The notes: a model not told the origin generated them from the letters alone. A stretch of DNA of 64,000 bases from Longispora fulva (GCF_015751905.1 NZ_JADOUF010000001.1:4154001-4218000); one strand, 5' to 3'. Shown: positions 34,970 through 43,992, counted from the first letter of the stretch. Translations and numbers: made by a program.

Positions 34970-35783
34970 GGCGGCGCTCCCTTACCGCCGCCGCGAGTAC
35001 CCGCAGCACCCCCTCCGCACGGTCCACCCCGGACCCGTCCGCGTCCAGCATCAGCCCCGCCACCCCGCGCTCCCCCTCGGCGATCCGCCACGCCCACTCG
35101 TCCACGACCCGACGGTCCGCCGCCGTGGCGTCCACGACCAGCCGGGCCGGTCGACCCGCCGAGGCGAGCGCCGCCAACGCGGCCGTGACCCGCCGAGGTG
35201 CACTGGAGGGGAGTACCGGATGACAGCCCTGCCCCACCGAACCGTCGCGACCCGGCGCCGGCCGCACCCCCACCGGCATCGGGAACGGCGGCAGCACGCC
35301 GGACCGCCCGTCCACAGTCACCCAGGCCGCGTGCGCGAGGTGCACCGTCGCCCCGCGGACCTCCTCGGCGGCGGGGCGGCGCCGGATCTGGGCCCGCAGC
35401 CCCGACACACTGAGGCGCCGGTCGAGGGCCGCCGCACGCGCCCCGGTCCGCGCGCCCTCCGGATTCAGCCACCTGTCCAACCCCCGGCTCCGGGGTACCC
35501 GGACCCGGGGCGCGTACTCCACGGCCACCGGCAGCCCCCACGCCACCTCCCCGGCGGCCGGCCGCCCCTCGACCCCGATCCGCAGGGCGATGAGCAGGTC
35601 CTTCTCCAGCCCCTTGGCGAGACCCGCGAGCCGTGTCGCGTGCTCCCCGACCAAGGCCCGCCCGGGGTCGACGACGACGAACAGCCGGTCGTCGTACCCG
35701 TCGAACAGGGCCGCGACCGCCCGTCGGTGCCGCGCGACGGCCGCGCCGTCGACCAGCCCGCTCCGGTCCTCGAAGATCCGCAC
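34962..35783 (-). CDS. degenerate class I DAHP synthase-like protein
   Basis: A 273-residue protein that follows the outline of class I 3-deoxy-7-phosphoheptulonate synthases at both ends. DDRLFVVVDPGRALVGEHAT stands where active enzymes have a VVGPCSIHD segment, and IAEGERGVAGLMLDADGSGV stands where they have IAGGERGIVGVMLESHLVEG. The middle is shortened by some 80 residues. The metal-binding Cys of GPCS, the Glu of ESHL and most of the PEP loop are gone, so it is unlikely to make DAHP. The frame is intact. A GTG start is used. An iron box lies just upstream. Confidence 0.68.
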   Translation of the reverse strand: MRIFEDRSGLVDGAAVARHRRAVAALFDGYDDRLFVVVDPGRALVGEHATRLAGLAKGLEKDLLIALRIGVEGRPAAGEVAWGLPVAVEYAPRVRVPRSRGLDRWLNPEGARTGARAAALDRRLSVSGLRAQIRRRPAAEEVRGATVHLAHAAWVTVDGRSGVLPPFPMPVGVRPAPGRDGSVGQGCHPVLPSSAPRRVTAALAALASAGRPARLVVDATAADRRVVDEWAWRIAEGERGVAGLMLDADGSGVDRAEGVLRVLAAAVRERRHG

Positions 35784-35801
35784 GCTCCACCAGCCTCTTG
35801 A

Positions 35802-35836
35802 GTTAGTCTCCCCTAACTTAGGGCAGGCTAACTTGT
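35802..35836 (-). promoter_or_regulatory. tandem overlapping iron boxes (DtxR/IdeR/DmdR type)
   Basis: TTAGGGCAGGCTAACTTGT at 35818-35836 matches 14 of 19 positions of the iron-box consensus TTAGGTTAGGCTAACCTAA. An overlapping, weaker site with about 11 matches occupies 35802-35820. They lie 19-53 bases upstream of the DAHP-synthase-like start, so that pair should be repressed when iron is plentiful. Confidence 0.78.
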
Positions 35837-36057
35837 TGCCGGCGCGCTGTCACCCGTGACCCGACCCACAGGCCCCCGGCCCGCCACATCCACCAAGCCG
35901 CCAGACCCGAGGCCCCCGAAGCCCCGGGCCAGCGCCCACCCGGCCGGAGACTCCCACCGGCACTCCAGACAGGACAAAGGCCCGCCACCCCCGAGGGGAT
36001 GACGGGCCCACAGCGCAGGAAGCGCACGGACACCACGGCCCACGCGCGTCCAACGCC

Positions 36058-36921
36058 CTAGCTGTCCTTCGGCTCCGCCGGCTTGGCCCGCTTCTTCGGC
36101 GCCGGCGTCTCCGTCTCCACCGAGGCCGGCGGGTCGATCGACGTCGCCGGACCAGCCGTCATCGCCGTGTCCGTGGGAGTCGGCTGCTTCTCGGGGGCGG
36201 TCTCCGCCTCGCTCGGACCGACCGTGCCGTCCAGCAGGTGCGCCAGCGCCGCGCCCGTGATCCGGCGGAACTTGCGCCCCGGCCGGCGGCGGTCCAGCAC
36301 CGCCACCTCCAACTGTGCGCCCTCCAGCACGCGCGGCTTGCCACCCTCGCCGCCCACGCTGCCCAGCGCCGCCACCGCCAGCTTCAGCGCGTCGGCGAGG
36401 GACGCCTCCGGGCTGTGGCTCTGCCGCAGCTTGTTCGAGATGGCCTCCGTGGAGCCGCCCATCGCGATGAAACCGGCCTCGTCACCGACCGAGCCGTCGT
36501 ACGTCAGCCGGTACAGCTCGTCCGTCTGCGGCGTCGCCCCCACCTGGGCGACGCACACCTCCACCTCGTACGGCTTCGAGGAGTCGGTGAAGATGGCGCC
36601 CAGCGTCTGCGCGTACCCGTTGGCCAGGCCCCGGGCGTTCACGTCCCGCCGGTCGTAGGAGTAGCCCCGCAGGTCGGCCATCCGCACCCCGGCCGCGCGC
36701 AGGTTCTCGAACTCGTTGTACCGGCCCACGGCGGCGAAGCCGATCCGGTCGTAGATCTCGCTGATCTTGTGCAGGGCCGTCGACGGGTTCTCCGCGACGA
36801 ACAGCACCCCGCCCTCGTACGTCAGGACGACGACGCTGCGCCCCCGGGAGATGCCCTTGCGGGCGTACTCCGAGCGGTCCCGCATGATCTGCTCGGGTGA
36901 GGCATAGAACTGCATAGCCAC
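36058..36921 (-). CDS. prcA: 20S proteasome alpha subunit
   Basis: A 287-residue alpha subunit. The N-terminus [20 protein letters not shown] with [20 protein letters not shown] is typical of actinobacterial PrcA, which forms the outer gated rings of the proteasome. The C-terminal 60 residues are an acidic/Pro/Lys-rich tail, common in this group. The GTG start at 36921 has GAGGAG eight bases upstream; the ATG two codons later is too far from it. It lies 28 bases after prcB on the same strand. The gene that normally follows, pafA, is not present; iron-regulated genes come next. Confidence 0.96.
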   Translation of the reverse strand: MAMQFYASPEQIMRDRSEYARKGISRGRSVVVLTYEGGVLFVAENPSTALHKISEIYDRIGFAAVGRYNEFENLRAAGVRMADLRGYSYDRRDVNARGLANGYAQTLGAIFTDSSKPYEVEVCVAQVGATPQTDELYRLTYDGSVGDEAGFIAMGGSTEAISNKLRQSHSPEASLADALKLAVAALGSVGGEGGKPRVLEGAQLEVAVLDRRRPGRKFRRITGAALAHLLDGTVGPSEAETAPEKQPTPTDTAMTAGPATSIDPPASVETETPAPKKRAKPAEPKDS

Positions 36922-36949
36922 GGCTGGGCTCCTCTCAGTGAGTCAGGGG

Positions 36950-37777
36950 TCAGACGGAACGCTGGGCGACGATCGCCTCGGCCAGCGCGGCGGTCTCGGC
37001 GTCGCCCAGGCGGTGGGTGCCCTCGGCGGTGGCGGTCATGACGATCGGGAAGATCCGGCGGGAGAGATCCGGCCCACCGGTCGCCGTGTCGTCGTCGGCG
37101 GCGTCGTACAGCGCCTCGATGGCCATCGCCTGGGCGTCGGCGATGCTCACGCCCGGCGTGTAGCGCTTCTTCAGCGAGGACTTCGCGAACAGCGAACCCG
37201 AACCGATCGCGTGGTAGTCCTTCTCGGCGTAGATGCCGCCGGCCACGTCGTAGCTGAAGATCCGGCCGGCCTTCGCCGGGTCCACCGCGTCGAGGTCGAA
37301 GCCGGCGAACAGCGGCACGACCACGAGCCCCTGCATCGCCGCGCCCAGGTTGCCCCGGATCATCGTCGCGAGCCGGTTGGCCTTGCCGTCCAGGGTGAGC
37401 GGCGTGCCCTCGATCTTCTCGTAGTGCTCCAGCTCGACCTGGAACAGCTTGATCATTTCCAGGCCCACGCCCGCGGTACCGGCGATGCCGATCAGCGAGT
37501 ACGCGTCCGCCGGGTAGACCTTCTCGATGTCGCGGCTGGCGATCAGGTTGCCCATGGTCGCGCGCCGGTCACCGGCGAGCACGACCCCACCGGCGGCGGC
37601 GATCGCCACGATCGTCGTCGCGTGCGGGGCCATCTCTGCGGCGCTACCGGGCGGCAGGGCCCGACCGCCGGGAAGCATCTCCGGAGCGGCGGCGCTCAGG
37701 AACTCGGTGAACGACGAGGACCCCGGAGTGGTGAAGAAAGCTGGAAGACGCCCGGGTGAATCAAATCCCGATGCCAC
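36950..37777 (-). CDS. prcB: 20S proteasome beta subunit
   Basis: A 275-residue catalytic subunit. The propeptide ([20 protein letters not shown], then [12 protein letters not shown]) is followed by [16 protein letters not shown], and removal after Ala53 exposes the nucleophile Thr54. [10 protein letters not shown] with the conserved Lys/Asp region follows. GTG 37777 is selected because an AAGGAGA site precedes it. Its first 82 bases lie inside the end of the endonuclease VII-like gene in another frame, so the two are translationally linked. It forms the inner rings that degrade pupylated proteins delivered by Arc. Confidence 0.96.
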   Translation of the reverse strand: MASGFDSPGRLPAFFTTPGSSSFTEFLSAAAPEMLPGGRALPPGSAAEMAPHATTIVAIAAAGGVVLAGDRRATMGNLIASRDIEKVYPADAYSLIGIAGTAGVGLEMIKLFQVELEHYEKIEGTPLTLDGKANRLATMIRGNLGAAMQGLVVVPLFAGFDLDAVDPAKAGRIFSYDVAGGIYAEKDYHAIGSGSLFAKSSLKKRYTPGVSIADAQAMAIEALYDAADDDTATGGPDLSRRIFPIVMTATAEGTHRLGDAETAALAEAIVAQRSV

Positions 37778-38379
37778 GTGGTCTCCTTCAGATACTCGAT
37801 CGCCTTGCGGAGGCTGCCGACGTTGTCTTTGAACTGGCCGAGCCCGCCATTGCAGTTGAAGCAAAGGATGCCACGTACGTTACCGAATACATGATCGTGG
37901 TCAACGTGCTCGGGGGCCGGCGCACCACAGATCGCACACTGTCCACCCTGCTCGGCGAGCAGGGCGTCGAAGTCCTGCTGGGACATGCCGTAGCGCCGCT
38001 TGAGGTGGCGCTCCCGAGTGCTGCCATGGTTCTTCTCGATGTTCTTGCGGGTGCGCTCGTTGTGACACGGCCGGCAATAGCGATCGCGTCCCGAGGACTT
38101 TGACCGGTTGAGCGGAAATGCCTCCAGCGACCTGATCTCCTTGCAATCAGGGCACCGCCGGTAGCCATCGGGAAGTTTCTCCCGTTGCTGAACGACCCGG
38201 CCTTCCGCCTCAGCGCGCTTCAGCCGACTCGCCGTCGCGCGCTCGTTGAAACAGGGCTTGCAGTAGCTGCCCTTGCCCGAAGGGCGCTTGCTGCTCGCGC
38301 AGAAGTCTTCCAGGGGTTTCCACGCGGAACAGTCGCGGCACTGGCGCCGACCGTCCTGGTCCGAAGAAAAATCGGACAT
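37696..38379 (-). CDS. endonuclease VII-like HNH nuclease inside the proteasome operon
   Basis: A 227-residue protein. The N-terminal half contains repeated zinc-binding pairs (CRDC, YCKPC, CPDC, YCRPC). The C-terminal half carries the endonuclease VII/HNH core [20 protein letters not shown] followed by [15 protein letters not shown], which has DHDH as catalytic residues and two structural CxxC knuckles. T4 endonuclease VII resolves branched DNA; the role of this protein beside the proteasome is unknown. It starts 6 bases after pup, and its last 27 codons overlap the start of prcB. A cellular genome-maintenance or regulatory role is inferred from its place, not shown. Confidence 0.88.
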   Translation of the reverse strand: MSDFSSDQDGRRQCRDCSAWKPLEDFCASSKRPSGKGSYCKPCFNERATASRLKRAEAEGRVVQQREKLPDGYRRCPDCKEIRSLEAFPLNRSKSSGRDRYCRPCHNERTRKNIEKNHGSTRERHLKRRYGMSQQDFDALLAEQGGQCAICGAPAPEHVDHDHVFGNVRGILCFNCNGGLGQFKDNVGSLRKAIEYLKETTWHRDLIHPGVFQLSSPLRGPRRSPSS

Positions 38380-38385
38380 ATACGC

Positions 38386-38601
38386 CTATTCCCCCCCTTT
38401 CTGCACGTACCCCCTAATGAACTCTTCTGCGTTTTCTTCCAGGACGGAGTCGATCTCGTCCAGGAGGTCGTCGACGTCCTCGCCCATCTTCTCCCGGCGC
38501 TCGGCGGCCTCCGGATTCGTCGCTGGCGGCGGGGTGTCGACCTCGTCGTCCTTGCGGTTCTTCCCGGACTGCGACTGCCCACCCGTATCACGTGTAGCCA
38601 T
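38386..38601 (-). CDS. pup: prokaryotic ubiquitin-like protein Pup
   Basis: A 71-residue, highly charged, disordered protein. MATRDTGGQSQS opens it, and the C-terminus FIRGYVQKGGE is diagnostic. The last residue is Glu, not Gln, so it can be ligated to substrate lysines without prior deamidation by Dop. The central REKMGEDVDDLLDEIDSVLE is the helix that binds the Arc coiled coil. AGGAGGGA lies upstream of ATG 38601; the frame extends to 38628 but without a ribosome site. Confidence 0.97.
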   Translation of the reverse strand: MATRDTGGQSQSGKNRKDDEVDTPPPATNPEAAERREKMGEDVDDLLDEIDSVLEENAEEFIRGYVQKGGE

Positions 38602-38685
38602 CGTGATCTCCCTCCTGAGAAGCGTCACTCACCCTAACGCGCCGGTGTGACAAAACAGTCCCCCGGCACGTTCAGACTTGAACTG

Positions 38686-40203
38686 TTACGCCGGTCCCTT
38701 ACCGGTCAGCGCCTCAAGGAGGTCCTTGGCGCTCGCACAGCGGTCGAACAGCGCCCCGACATGCTTCTTGGTGCCCCGTTCGGGCTCCAGCATCGGCACC
38801 CGGACCAGCGCCTCGCGGCCCACGTCGAAGATGACGGAGTCCCAACTGGCGGCGACGACCTCGGAGTAGTACTGCGCGAGGCAGCGGCCCCGGAAGTACG
38901 CCCGGGTGTCCTCCGGGGGCTCGGTGACCGCGCGGGCCACCTCCTCATCGGTGAACAGCCGCTTCATCGAGCCCCGGGCCACCAGCCGGTGGTAGAGGCC
39001 CTTCTCGAGCCGCACGTCGGAGTACTGCAGGTCGACGAGCTGGAGCTTGGGGGACGCCCAGGTGAGGCTCTCCCGCTCCCGGTACCCCTCGAGCAGGCGC
39101 AGTTTGGCCACCCAGTCCAGGGTGTCCGCGCAGCCCATCAGGTCCGAGCCCAGTCGGGTGAGGATGTCCTCCCAGCGGTCGAGCACGTCGTCGGTCTCCT
39201 CGTCGGAGCCCTTGGCGTCCACATAGTTGCGGACCCGCTCGTAGTACGCCCACTGGATGTCGAGGGCTGTCAGGCGGCGGCCGTCGCGGAGCCGTACCCG
39301 GTGGGTCAGGGTCGGGTCGTGGCTGATCGCCTTCAGCTCGCCCACCGGGTCGGCGATCGCGAGGTCGCCGGCGAGCGCCTTGTCCTCGATCATGGCCAGG
39401 ACCAGGGACGTGACGCCGACCTTGAGGAACGTCGCGATCTCGGCGAGGTTGGCGTCGCCGATGATGACGTGCAGCCGCCGGTACTTGTCCGCGTCCGCGT
39501 GCGGCTCGTCCCGGGTGTTGATGATGGGCCGCTTCAGCGTGGTCTCCAGCCCGACCTCGACCTCGAAGAAGTCGGCGCGCTGGGTGATCTGGAAGCCGGT
39601 GCCGGAGCCGTCCTGGCCGATGCCGACCCGCCCCGCGCCGCAGTAGATCTGCCGGGTGACGAAGAACGGCGTCAGGTACGCCACGATGTCGGCGAACGGG
39701 GTGGACCGCTTCATCAGGTAGTTCTCGTGGGAGCCGTAGCTGGCGCCCTTGTTGTCGGTGTTGTTCTTGTACAGGTTGATCGGGGGCGCGCCGGGGATGG
39801 TGGCGGCGCGGCGGGCCGCCTCGGCCATGACCCGTTCGCCGGCCTTGTCCCACAGGACGATGGCGCGCGGGCCGGTGACCTCGGGCGTGGAGTACTCCGG
39901 GTGGGCGTGGTCGACGTAGAGCCGGGCGCCGTTGGTGAGGATGACGTTGGCAAGGCCGAGGTCCTCGTCGGCGAGGGCTTCCGCCGGGTCGTAGAGGGCG
40001 CCGGAGTAGCTGAAGCCCCGGGCGTCGCGCAGGGGCGACTCCTCCTCGTAGTCCCAGCGGGCGCGGCCACCGCGGGTCAGCTCGGGTCGGGCTCCGTAGG
40101 CGTTGACGATCTGGGAGGAGGTCACCATGGGGTTGGCCCCGGGTTGTCCCGGCACCGAGATGCCGTACTCCACTTCGGTACCCATCACGCGACGCACACT
40201 CAT
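38686..40203 (-). CDS. dop: Pup deamidase/depupylase
   Basis: A 505-residue protein of the carboxylate-amine ligase fold shared by Dop and Paf[21 protein letters not shown] at the N-terminus identifies Dop rather than PafA, whose equivalent reads IFGLENEYGV. Dop deamidates PupQ and removes Pup from proteins. Since Pup here already ends in Glu, the depupylase role is the relevant one. ATG 40203 has GAGG with good spacing; the GTG at 40209 is too near it. It lies 84 bases upstream of pup. Confidence 0.96.
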   Translation of the reverse strand: MSVRRVMGTEVEYGISVPGQPGANPMVTSSQIVNAYGARPELTRGGRARWDYEEESPLRDARGFSYSGALYDPAEALADEDLGLANVILTNGARLYVDHAHPEYSTPEVTGPRAIVLWDKAGERVMAEAARRAATIPGAPPINLYKNNTDNKGASYGSHENYLMKRSTPFADIVAYLTPFFVTRQIYCGAGRVGIGQDGSGTGFQITQRADFFEVEVGLETTLKRPIINTRDEPHADADKYRRLHVIIGDANLAEIATFLKVGVTSLVLAMIEDKALAGDLAIADPVGELKAISHDPTLTHRVRLRDGRRLTALDIQWAYYERVRNYVDAKGSDEETDDVLDRWEDILTRLGSDLMGCADTLDWVAKLRLLEGYRERESLTWASPKLQLVDLQYSDVRLEKGLYHRLVARGSMKRLFTDEEVARAVTEPPEDTRAYFRGRCLAQYYSEVVAASWDSVIFDVGREALVRVPMLEPERGTKKHVGALFDRCASAKDLLEALTGKGPA

Positions 40204-40316
40204 CCGCACACCTCGCCCCTCAATCGGCCGACTCTACGCTGAAGCCTACGGGGATTTAGGAGATTCCATAAGCTCGTAGTGGCGGACAAGCTTCACAGCG
40301 TAGGGCTTTTGTGGCC

Positions 40317-40394
40317 TTACCCTGCCGCTGCGGCACAGAACTCGTTTCCTTCCGGGTCGGCGATCCCGTGGCCGAGCGCCGCTGTCCAGCAAGA
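40317..40394 (-). pseudogene. remnant of a VOC/glyoxalase-fold protein gene
   Basis: The minus strand encodes GHGIADPEGNEFCAAAAG followed by a TAA stop. DPEGNEFC is the C-terminal signature of VOC (glyoxalase/bleomycin-resistance) proteins. The frame is closed by TAG only 25 codons upstream, and no homologous sequence precedes it, so this is the last part of a gene lost by deletion between dop and the peptidoglycan-binding-like gene. Confidence 0.65.
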
Positions 40395-40440
40395 CTAGCC
40401 CGCGTCGGGCGGTGGCGGGCCGGTGACGCGGCGGCCGGGG

Positions 40441-40707
40441 TCAGGCGGCGAGGTCCCAGTGTCGGCGGTCGCGAAGGGCTGTGACCAGGGCGTGGGTGGT
40501 GTCGGGGCCGGCGAAGCCGTCGACGGTGAGCCCGGCGCTGGCCTGGAAGGCGCGCAGGGCGGTGTCGCCGTCGCCGCCGAGGCCGAGGTCGGTGAGCATC
40601 CGGTGCACGAGCAGCGGGTCGGCGGGCGGCGCGGCCGTGGTGTCGGCGGCCACCACGCCGGCCAGTGCTGTGCCCATCGCCCGGAACAGCTGTCGCAGGT
40701 CGGTCAT
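40441..40707 (-). CDS. small peptidoglycan-binding-domain-like protein
   Basis: An 88-residue protein. LRAFQASAGLTVDGFAGPDT is the core of the PG_binding_1 domain (usual form: LQxFQxxxGLxVDGxxGPxT). The N-terminal part, MTDLRQLFRAMGTALAGVVA, is amphipathic rather than a clear signal peptide, so its location is uncertain. AAGGGGTG precedes the ATG/GTG start pair at 40707/40710. It lies between the glyoxalase remnant and an acetyltransferase, all on the minus strand. Confidence 0.65.
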   Translation of the reverse strand: MTDLRQLFRAMGTALAGVVAADTTAAPPADPLLVHRMLTDLGLGGDGDTALRAFQASAGLTVDGFAGPDTTHALVTALRDRRHWDLAA

Positions 40708-40793
40708 CACACACCCCTTTTCTTCGGTACCTCCAGGGTGTCCCGGCCCGCGGCGGCCGACATCGGCCCCAGGTCGGCTCCTGTCGTCCCGGG

Positions 40794-40956
40794 GTGTACT
40801 ACCTGGGTCGCACGTCCCTCGGGGTTTCCCCTGACCCCGAGACCCCGAGCCGGGTGGACCTGCCGGGTGTGGAGGCGGGCCGGCTGCCCCGTGGCCAGCT
40901 GGCGGCCGGCTGGGAGCGCCTGGCGGCCCTGTGGGCCCGCTGGCGGTCGGGTGGGG
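40794..40956 (+). other. uncertain plus-strand reading frame with coding-like composition
   Basis: The 163 bases between the peptidoglycan-binding-like gene and the acetyltransferase can be read from GTG 40794 with very high third-position GC and plausible protein text (VYYLGRTSLGVSPDPETPSR, QLAAGWERLAALWARWRSGG). The frame has no clear ribosome site and continues to 41147 antisense to the acetyltransferase. It may be a gene remnant or chance. Confidence 0.25.
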
Positions 40957-41502
40957 TCAGTCCGTGGCGAGTCGGGCGTGCAGGTGGTCGTCGTGGCGGG
41001 TGCCGTCGGCGGTGCGGTGACCGCCCCGGCGGGTGCCTTCGAGGGCGTAACCGGCGGCGGTGGCGACCCGGCATGCGTCGGGCCGGTCGGCGAGGTGCAG
41101 GAACTCGATGCGTTCCAGGCCGAGGGCACCGAAGGCCCAGCGGGTGACGGCGCCGATGGCGTCGGTCTCGATATGCTGGTCGCGGGCCCAGGGGGCGATC
41201 CGGTAGCCGAGTTTGGCGGTGCCCCAGGTCTGGTCGATGCGGAACAGGTGCACCATGCCGAGCAGGTTGCCCTCGGTGATCTCCAGGATCGAGAGGGTGA
41301 TCTGGTCTCCGGCGGACCAGTCGCCGAGGCGCTGGCACCAGGCGGTGGCGGTGGCCTCGTCGGTGACGCCGGGGGCGGGGTCGACGGCGGGGTCCTGGAG
41401 CATCCGCCAGGCGGCGGGGCCTTCGGGGGCGTGCGGGGGCCGGAGCTGGAGGTTCCCGGCGACGATCTCGACGGGGTCGATGGCTGCCATGGCGGTCATC
41501 AT
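40957..41502 (-). CDS. GNAT family N-acetyltransferase
   Basis: A 181-residue protein of the RimJ/RimL type. LQLRPPHAPEGPAAWRMLQD is the N-terminal strand, GTAKLGYRIAPWARDQHIET the acetyl-CoA region and DACRVATAAGYALEGTRRGG motif B with the GY signature. The R/Q-x-x-G-x-G loop is altered (WARDQHIE), so cofactor binding may be weaker. ATG 41502 is the first start; ATG 41490 is also possible. It sits between arc and dop, interrupting the usual proteasome gene order. Confidence 0.83.
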   Translation of the reverse strand: MMTAMAAIDPVEIVAGNLQLRPPHAPEGPAAWRMLQDPAVDPAPGVTDEATATAWCQRLGDWSAGDQITLSILEITEGNLLGMVHLFRIDQTWGTAKLGYRIAPWARDQHIETDAIGAVTRWAFGALGLERIEFLHLADRPDACRVATAAGYALEGTRRGGHRTADGTRHDDHLHARLATD

Positions 41503-41696
41503 GCCCGACGTCCCGCCAGCCCCGCCGCCCGTGGCGATCGCACGGCCGTCGCGGCTTCGTGCACGGTGGCGGCTACCGGGGGTGCCTGAAGATCACGAGG
41601 ACGCCGCCGGCGGCCCCGCCACGGATGTGCCGCGATGCAGGGTCAGTGACGCAGCGTAATCAAATGATGTTTTTGGGGGGTTGATCTTGGGTGTGC

Positions 41697-41730
41697 CGAC
41701 GGCCCGGTCACGTGGGTGACCGGGCCGTCG
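41697..41730 (-). terminator. hairpin terminator downstream of arc
   Basis: CGACGGCCCGGTCAC (41697-41711) pairs exactly with 41716-41730 around the loop GTGG. It begins nine bases after the arc stop codon at 41739. There is no T-run on the arc coding strand directly after the stem. Confidence 0.7.
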
Positions 41731-41738
41731 CGGAAGTG

Positions 41739-43505
41739 CTACAGGTACTGACCGGTGTTGCTGGCCGTCTCGATCGAGCGGCCGGCGTCGGCGCCCTTGC
41801 CTCCGGAGACGAGCGTGCGGATGTAGACGATCCGCTCGCCCTTCTTGCCGGAGATCCGGGCCCAGTCGTCGGGGTTGGTGGTGTTGGGCAGGTCCTCGTT
41901 CTCGCGGAACTCGTCGACGCAGGCGTCGAGCAGGTGCTGCAGGCGCAGCCCCTTCTTGCCGGAGGACAGGAAGTTCTTGATGGCCATCTTCTTGCCGCGG
42001 TCCACGATGTTCTGGATCATGGCGCCGGAGTTGAAGTCCTTGAAGTACAGGACCTCCTTGTCACCGTTGGCGTAGGTGACCTCGAGGAAGCGGTTCTCCT
42101 CCGTCTCCGTGTACATCCGCTCGACGACGGCCTGGATCATGCCCGCGACCGTGGCGTCACGGGACGCGCCGTGCTCGGCGAGGTCGTCGTCGTGCAGCGG
42201 CAGGGTGTCCAGGATGTACTTCGAGAAGATGTCCTTGGCCGACTCGGCGTCCGGGCGCTCGATCTTGATCTTCACGTCGAGCCGGCCGGGGCGCAGGATG
42301 GCCGGGTCGATCATGTCCTCGCGGTTGGAGGCACCGATCACGATCACGTTCTCCAGGCCCTCCACGCCGTCGATCTCGCTCAACAGCTGGGGGACGATCG
42401 TGTTCTCCACGTCGGAGGAGACCCCGGATCCGCGGGTGCGGAAGATGGAGTCCATCTCGTCGAAGAACACGATGACCGGCGTGCCCTCGCTGGCCTTCTC
42501 CCGGGCGCGCTGGAAGATGAGCCGGATGTGCCGCTCGGTCTCGCCGACGTACTTGTTCAGCAGCTCGGGACCCTTGATGTTGAGGAAGAAGCTGGTGTGC
42601 TTCTCCTCGCCCCGCAGCTCGGCGATCTTCTTGGCCAGCGAGTTGGCCACCGCCTTGGCGATCAGGGTCTTGCCGCAGCCGGGCGGCCCGTAGAGCAGGA
42701 CACCCTTCGGCGGGCGCAGCTGGTGCTCCCGGAACAGCTCGGCGTGCAGGAACGGCAGCTCCACGGCGTCGCGGATCTGCTCGATCTGACGGTCGAGGCC
42801 TCCGATGTCGCTGTAGTCGATGTCGGGGACCTCTTCGAGGACGAGCTCCTCGACCTCGCTCTTGGGGACCCGCTCGTACGCGTACGCGGCGCGCGGCTCC
42901 ACCAGCAGGGAGTCGCCGGGGCGCAGGTGCGTGCCGATCAGCGTCTCCGCGAGGTGGACGACCCGTTCCTCGTCCGCGTGGGACATCACGAGTGCCCGGT
43001 CGCCGCCCTCAAGGATCTCCTTGAGCGAGACGACCTCGCCGGCGCGCTCGAACCCGAGCGCCTCGACGACGTTGAGCGCGTCGTTGAGCAGCACTTCCTG
43101 CCCGCGGCGCAACTTGTCGAGCTCAATGGACGGTGACACCACGACCCGCAGTTTGCGGCCGCCGGTGAAGACGTCCACCGTGTCATCGTCGTAGCGACCC
43201 AGGAATACGCCGTATCCACTGGGCGGCTGGGCCAGTCGGTCGATTTCCTCTTTGAGCGTGATGATCTGTTCGCGCGCGTCCTTGAGCGTTGCGACCAGTC
43301 GCTCGTTCTGCTCCGATGACCGCTGCAACTGGGCCTGGGTGGCGGCGAGCCGCTCTTCCAGGAGCCTCAGGTGCCGTGGACCATCCGTCAGCTTGCGCCG
43401 AAGTAGCGCGAGCTCCTCCTGGAGGAACTCGACCTGCGTGGAGAGGTCCTGCGCCTCCTGCTCCCACCGCTCGGCGCGCGCGTCAGCATCTTCGTTTCGT
43501 GCCAC
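41739..43505 (-). CDS. arc: proteasome-associated AAA ATPase Arc/Mpa
   Basis: A 588-residue ring ATPase. An N-terminal coiled coil (about residues 8-80) binds Pup, and an OB-fold region with [20 protein letters not shown] follows. The AAA domain has Walker A GPPGCGKT, Walker [11 protein letters not shown], an arginine-finger region and [17 protein letters not shown]. The C-terminus GQYL is the docking tail that opens the PrcA gate. GTG 43505 has GGGGAGGTGGGA upstream; a longer frame to 43541 lacks support. It unfolds pupylated proteins and threads them into the proteasome. Confidence 0.97.
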   Translation of the reverse strand: MARNEDADARAERWEQEAQDLSTQVEFLQEELALLRRKLTDGPRHLRLLEERLAATQAQLQRSSEQNERLVATLKDAREQIITLKEEIDRLAQPPSGYGVFLGRYDDDTVDVFTGGRKLRVVVSPSIELDKLRRGQEVLLNDALNVVEALGFERAGEVVSLKEILEGGDRALVMSHADEERVVHLAETLIGTHLRPGDSLLVEPRAAYAYERVPKSEVEELVLEEVPDIDYSDIGGLDRQIEQIRDAVELPFLHAELFREHQLRPPKGVLLYGPPGCGKTLIAKAVANSLAKKIAELRGEEKHTSFFLNIKGPELLNKYVGETERHIRLIFQRAREKASEGTPVIVFFDEMDSIFRTRGSGVSSDVENTIVPQLLSEIDGVEGLENVIVIGASNREDMIDPAILRPGRLDVKIKIERPDAESAKDIFSKYILDTLPLHDDDLAEHGASRDATVAGMIQAVVERMYTETEENRFLEVTYANGDKEVLYFKDFNSGAMIQNIVDRGKKMAIKNFLSSGKKGLRLQHLLDACVDEFRENEDLPNTTNPDDWARISGKKGERIVYIRTLVSGGKGADAGRSIETASNTGQYL

Positions 43506-43654
43506 GTCCCACCTCCCCGGGCTTGACGTCGTGTTCTCCACACTAACGGTTGTGGGACCAAAATCGATCCCCCTGATCCGGCGATTCCCGACCCGTTACG
43601 GCGAAGTAGGGTGGGGCCGTATGGCCAGAAGTTGGCCGAGGGGGAGGAAGCACG

Positions 43655-43933
43655 ATGTCAGAGCTGCGGGTCTGGGTCGATCAGGATCTGTGCACCGGTG
43701 ACGGCCTGTGCGTGCAGTACGCGCCGCAAGTCTTCGAATTCGATGTCGACGGCCTCGCGTACGTGAAAAATGACAGCGGAGAGTTGCAGCTCGACCCCGG
43801 AGTGCGAGTGGGGGTCCCGGATCACCTGAAGCTGGACGTCATCGACGCCGCCAAGGAGTGCCCGGGGGACTGTATATATGTCCACCGCGTCGATGACGAC
43901 GTCGTGGTGGCCGGCCCTGGGGCGGAGGGCTAG
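43655..43933 (+). CDS. small 3Fe-4S/4Fe-4S-type ferredoxin divergent from arc
   Basis: A 92-residue ferredoxin with CTGDGLC and ECPGDCIYV holding the cluster cysteines, of the same broad class as the P450-linked ferredoxin at 27331 but with a longer insertion between the two motifs. A GGGGAGGAAG site precedes the ATG. Ferredoxins of this type are regularly found beside arc/mpa in actinobacteria, which suggests a conserved but undefined link. A hairpin terminator lies 18 bases after the stop. Confidence 0.92.
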   Translation: MSELRVWVDQDLCTGDGLCVQYAPQVFEFDVDGLAYVKNDSGELQLDPGVRVGVPDHLKLDVIDAAKECPGDCIYVHRVDDDVVVAGPGAEG

Positions 43934-43951
43934 ACCGCGATTGCGGACGAT

Positions 43952-43979
43952 CCGGCGCGGAGGACCACCTCCGCGCCGG
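43952..43979 (+). terminator. terminator of the ferredoxin gene
   Basis: CCGGCGCGGAGG (43952-43963) pairs exactly with CCTCCGCGCCGG (43968-43979) around ACCA and is followed by TCCTGTTTTCC, a short T-rich tract. Confidence 0.75.
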
Positions 43980-43992
43980 TCCTGTTTTCCCA

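Noticed and set aside
35837-36057. Several 60-70 codon minus-strand frames between the iron box and prcA
   Set aside because: They overlap one another in different frames, lack ribosome sites and have Trp/Gly/Arg-rich shadow composition. The region appears to be non-coding.
43590-43620. CCGTTACGGCG near the ferredoxin promoter as a possible seventh copy of the dispersed repeat
   Set aside because: Only the CGTTACGGCG core matches; the G-rich half and its spacing are not conserved, and it lies upstream of genes rather than near a 3' end.
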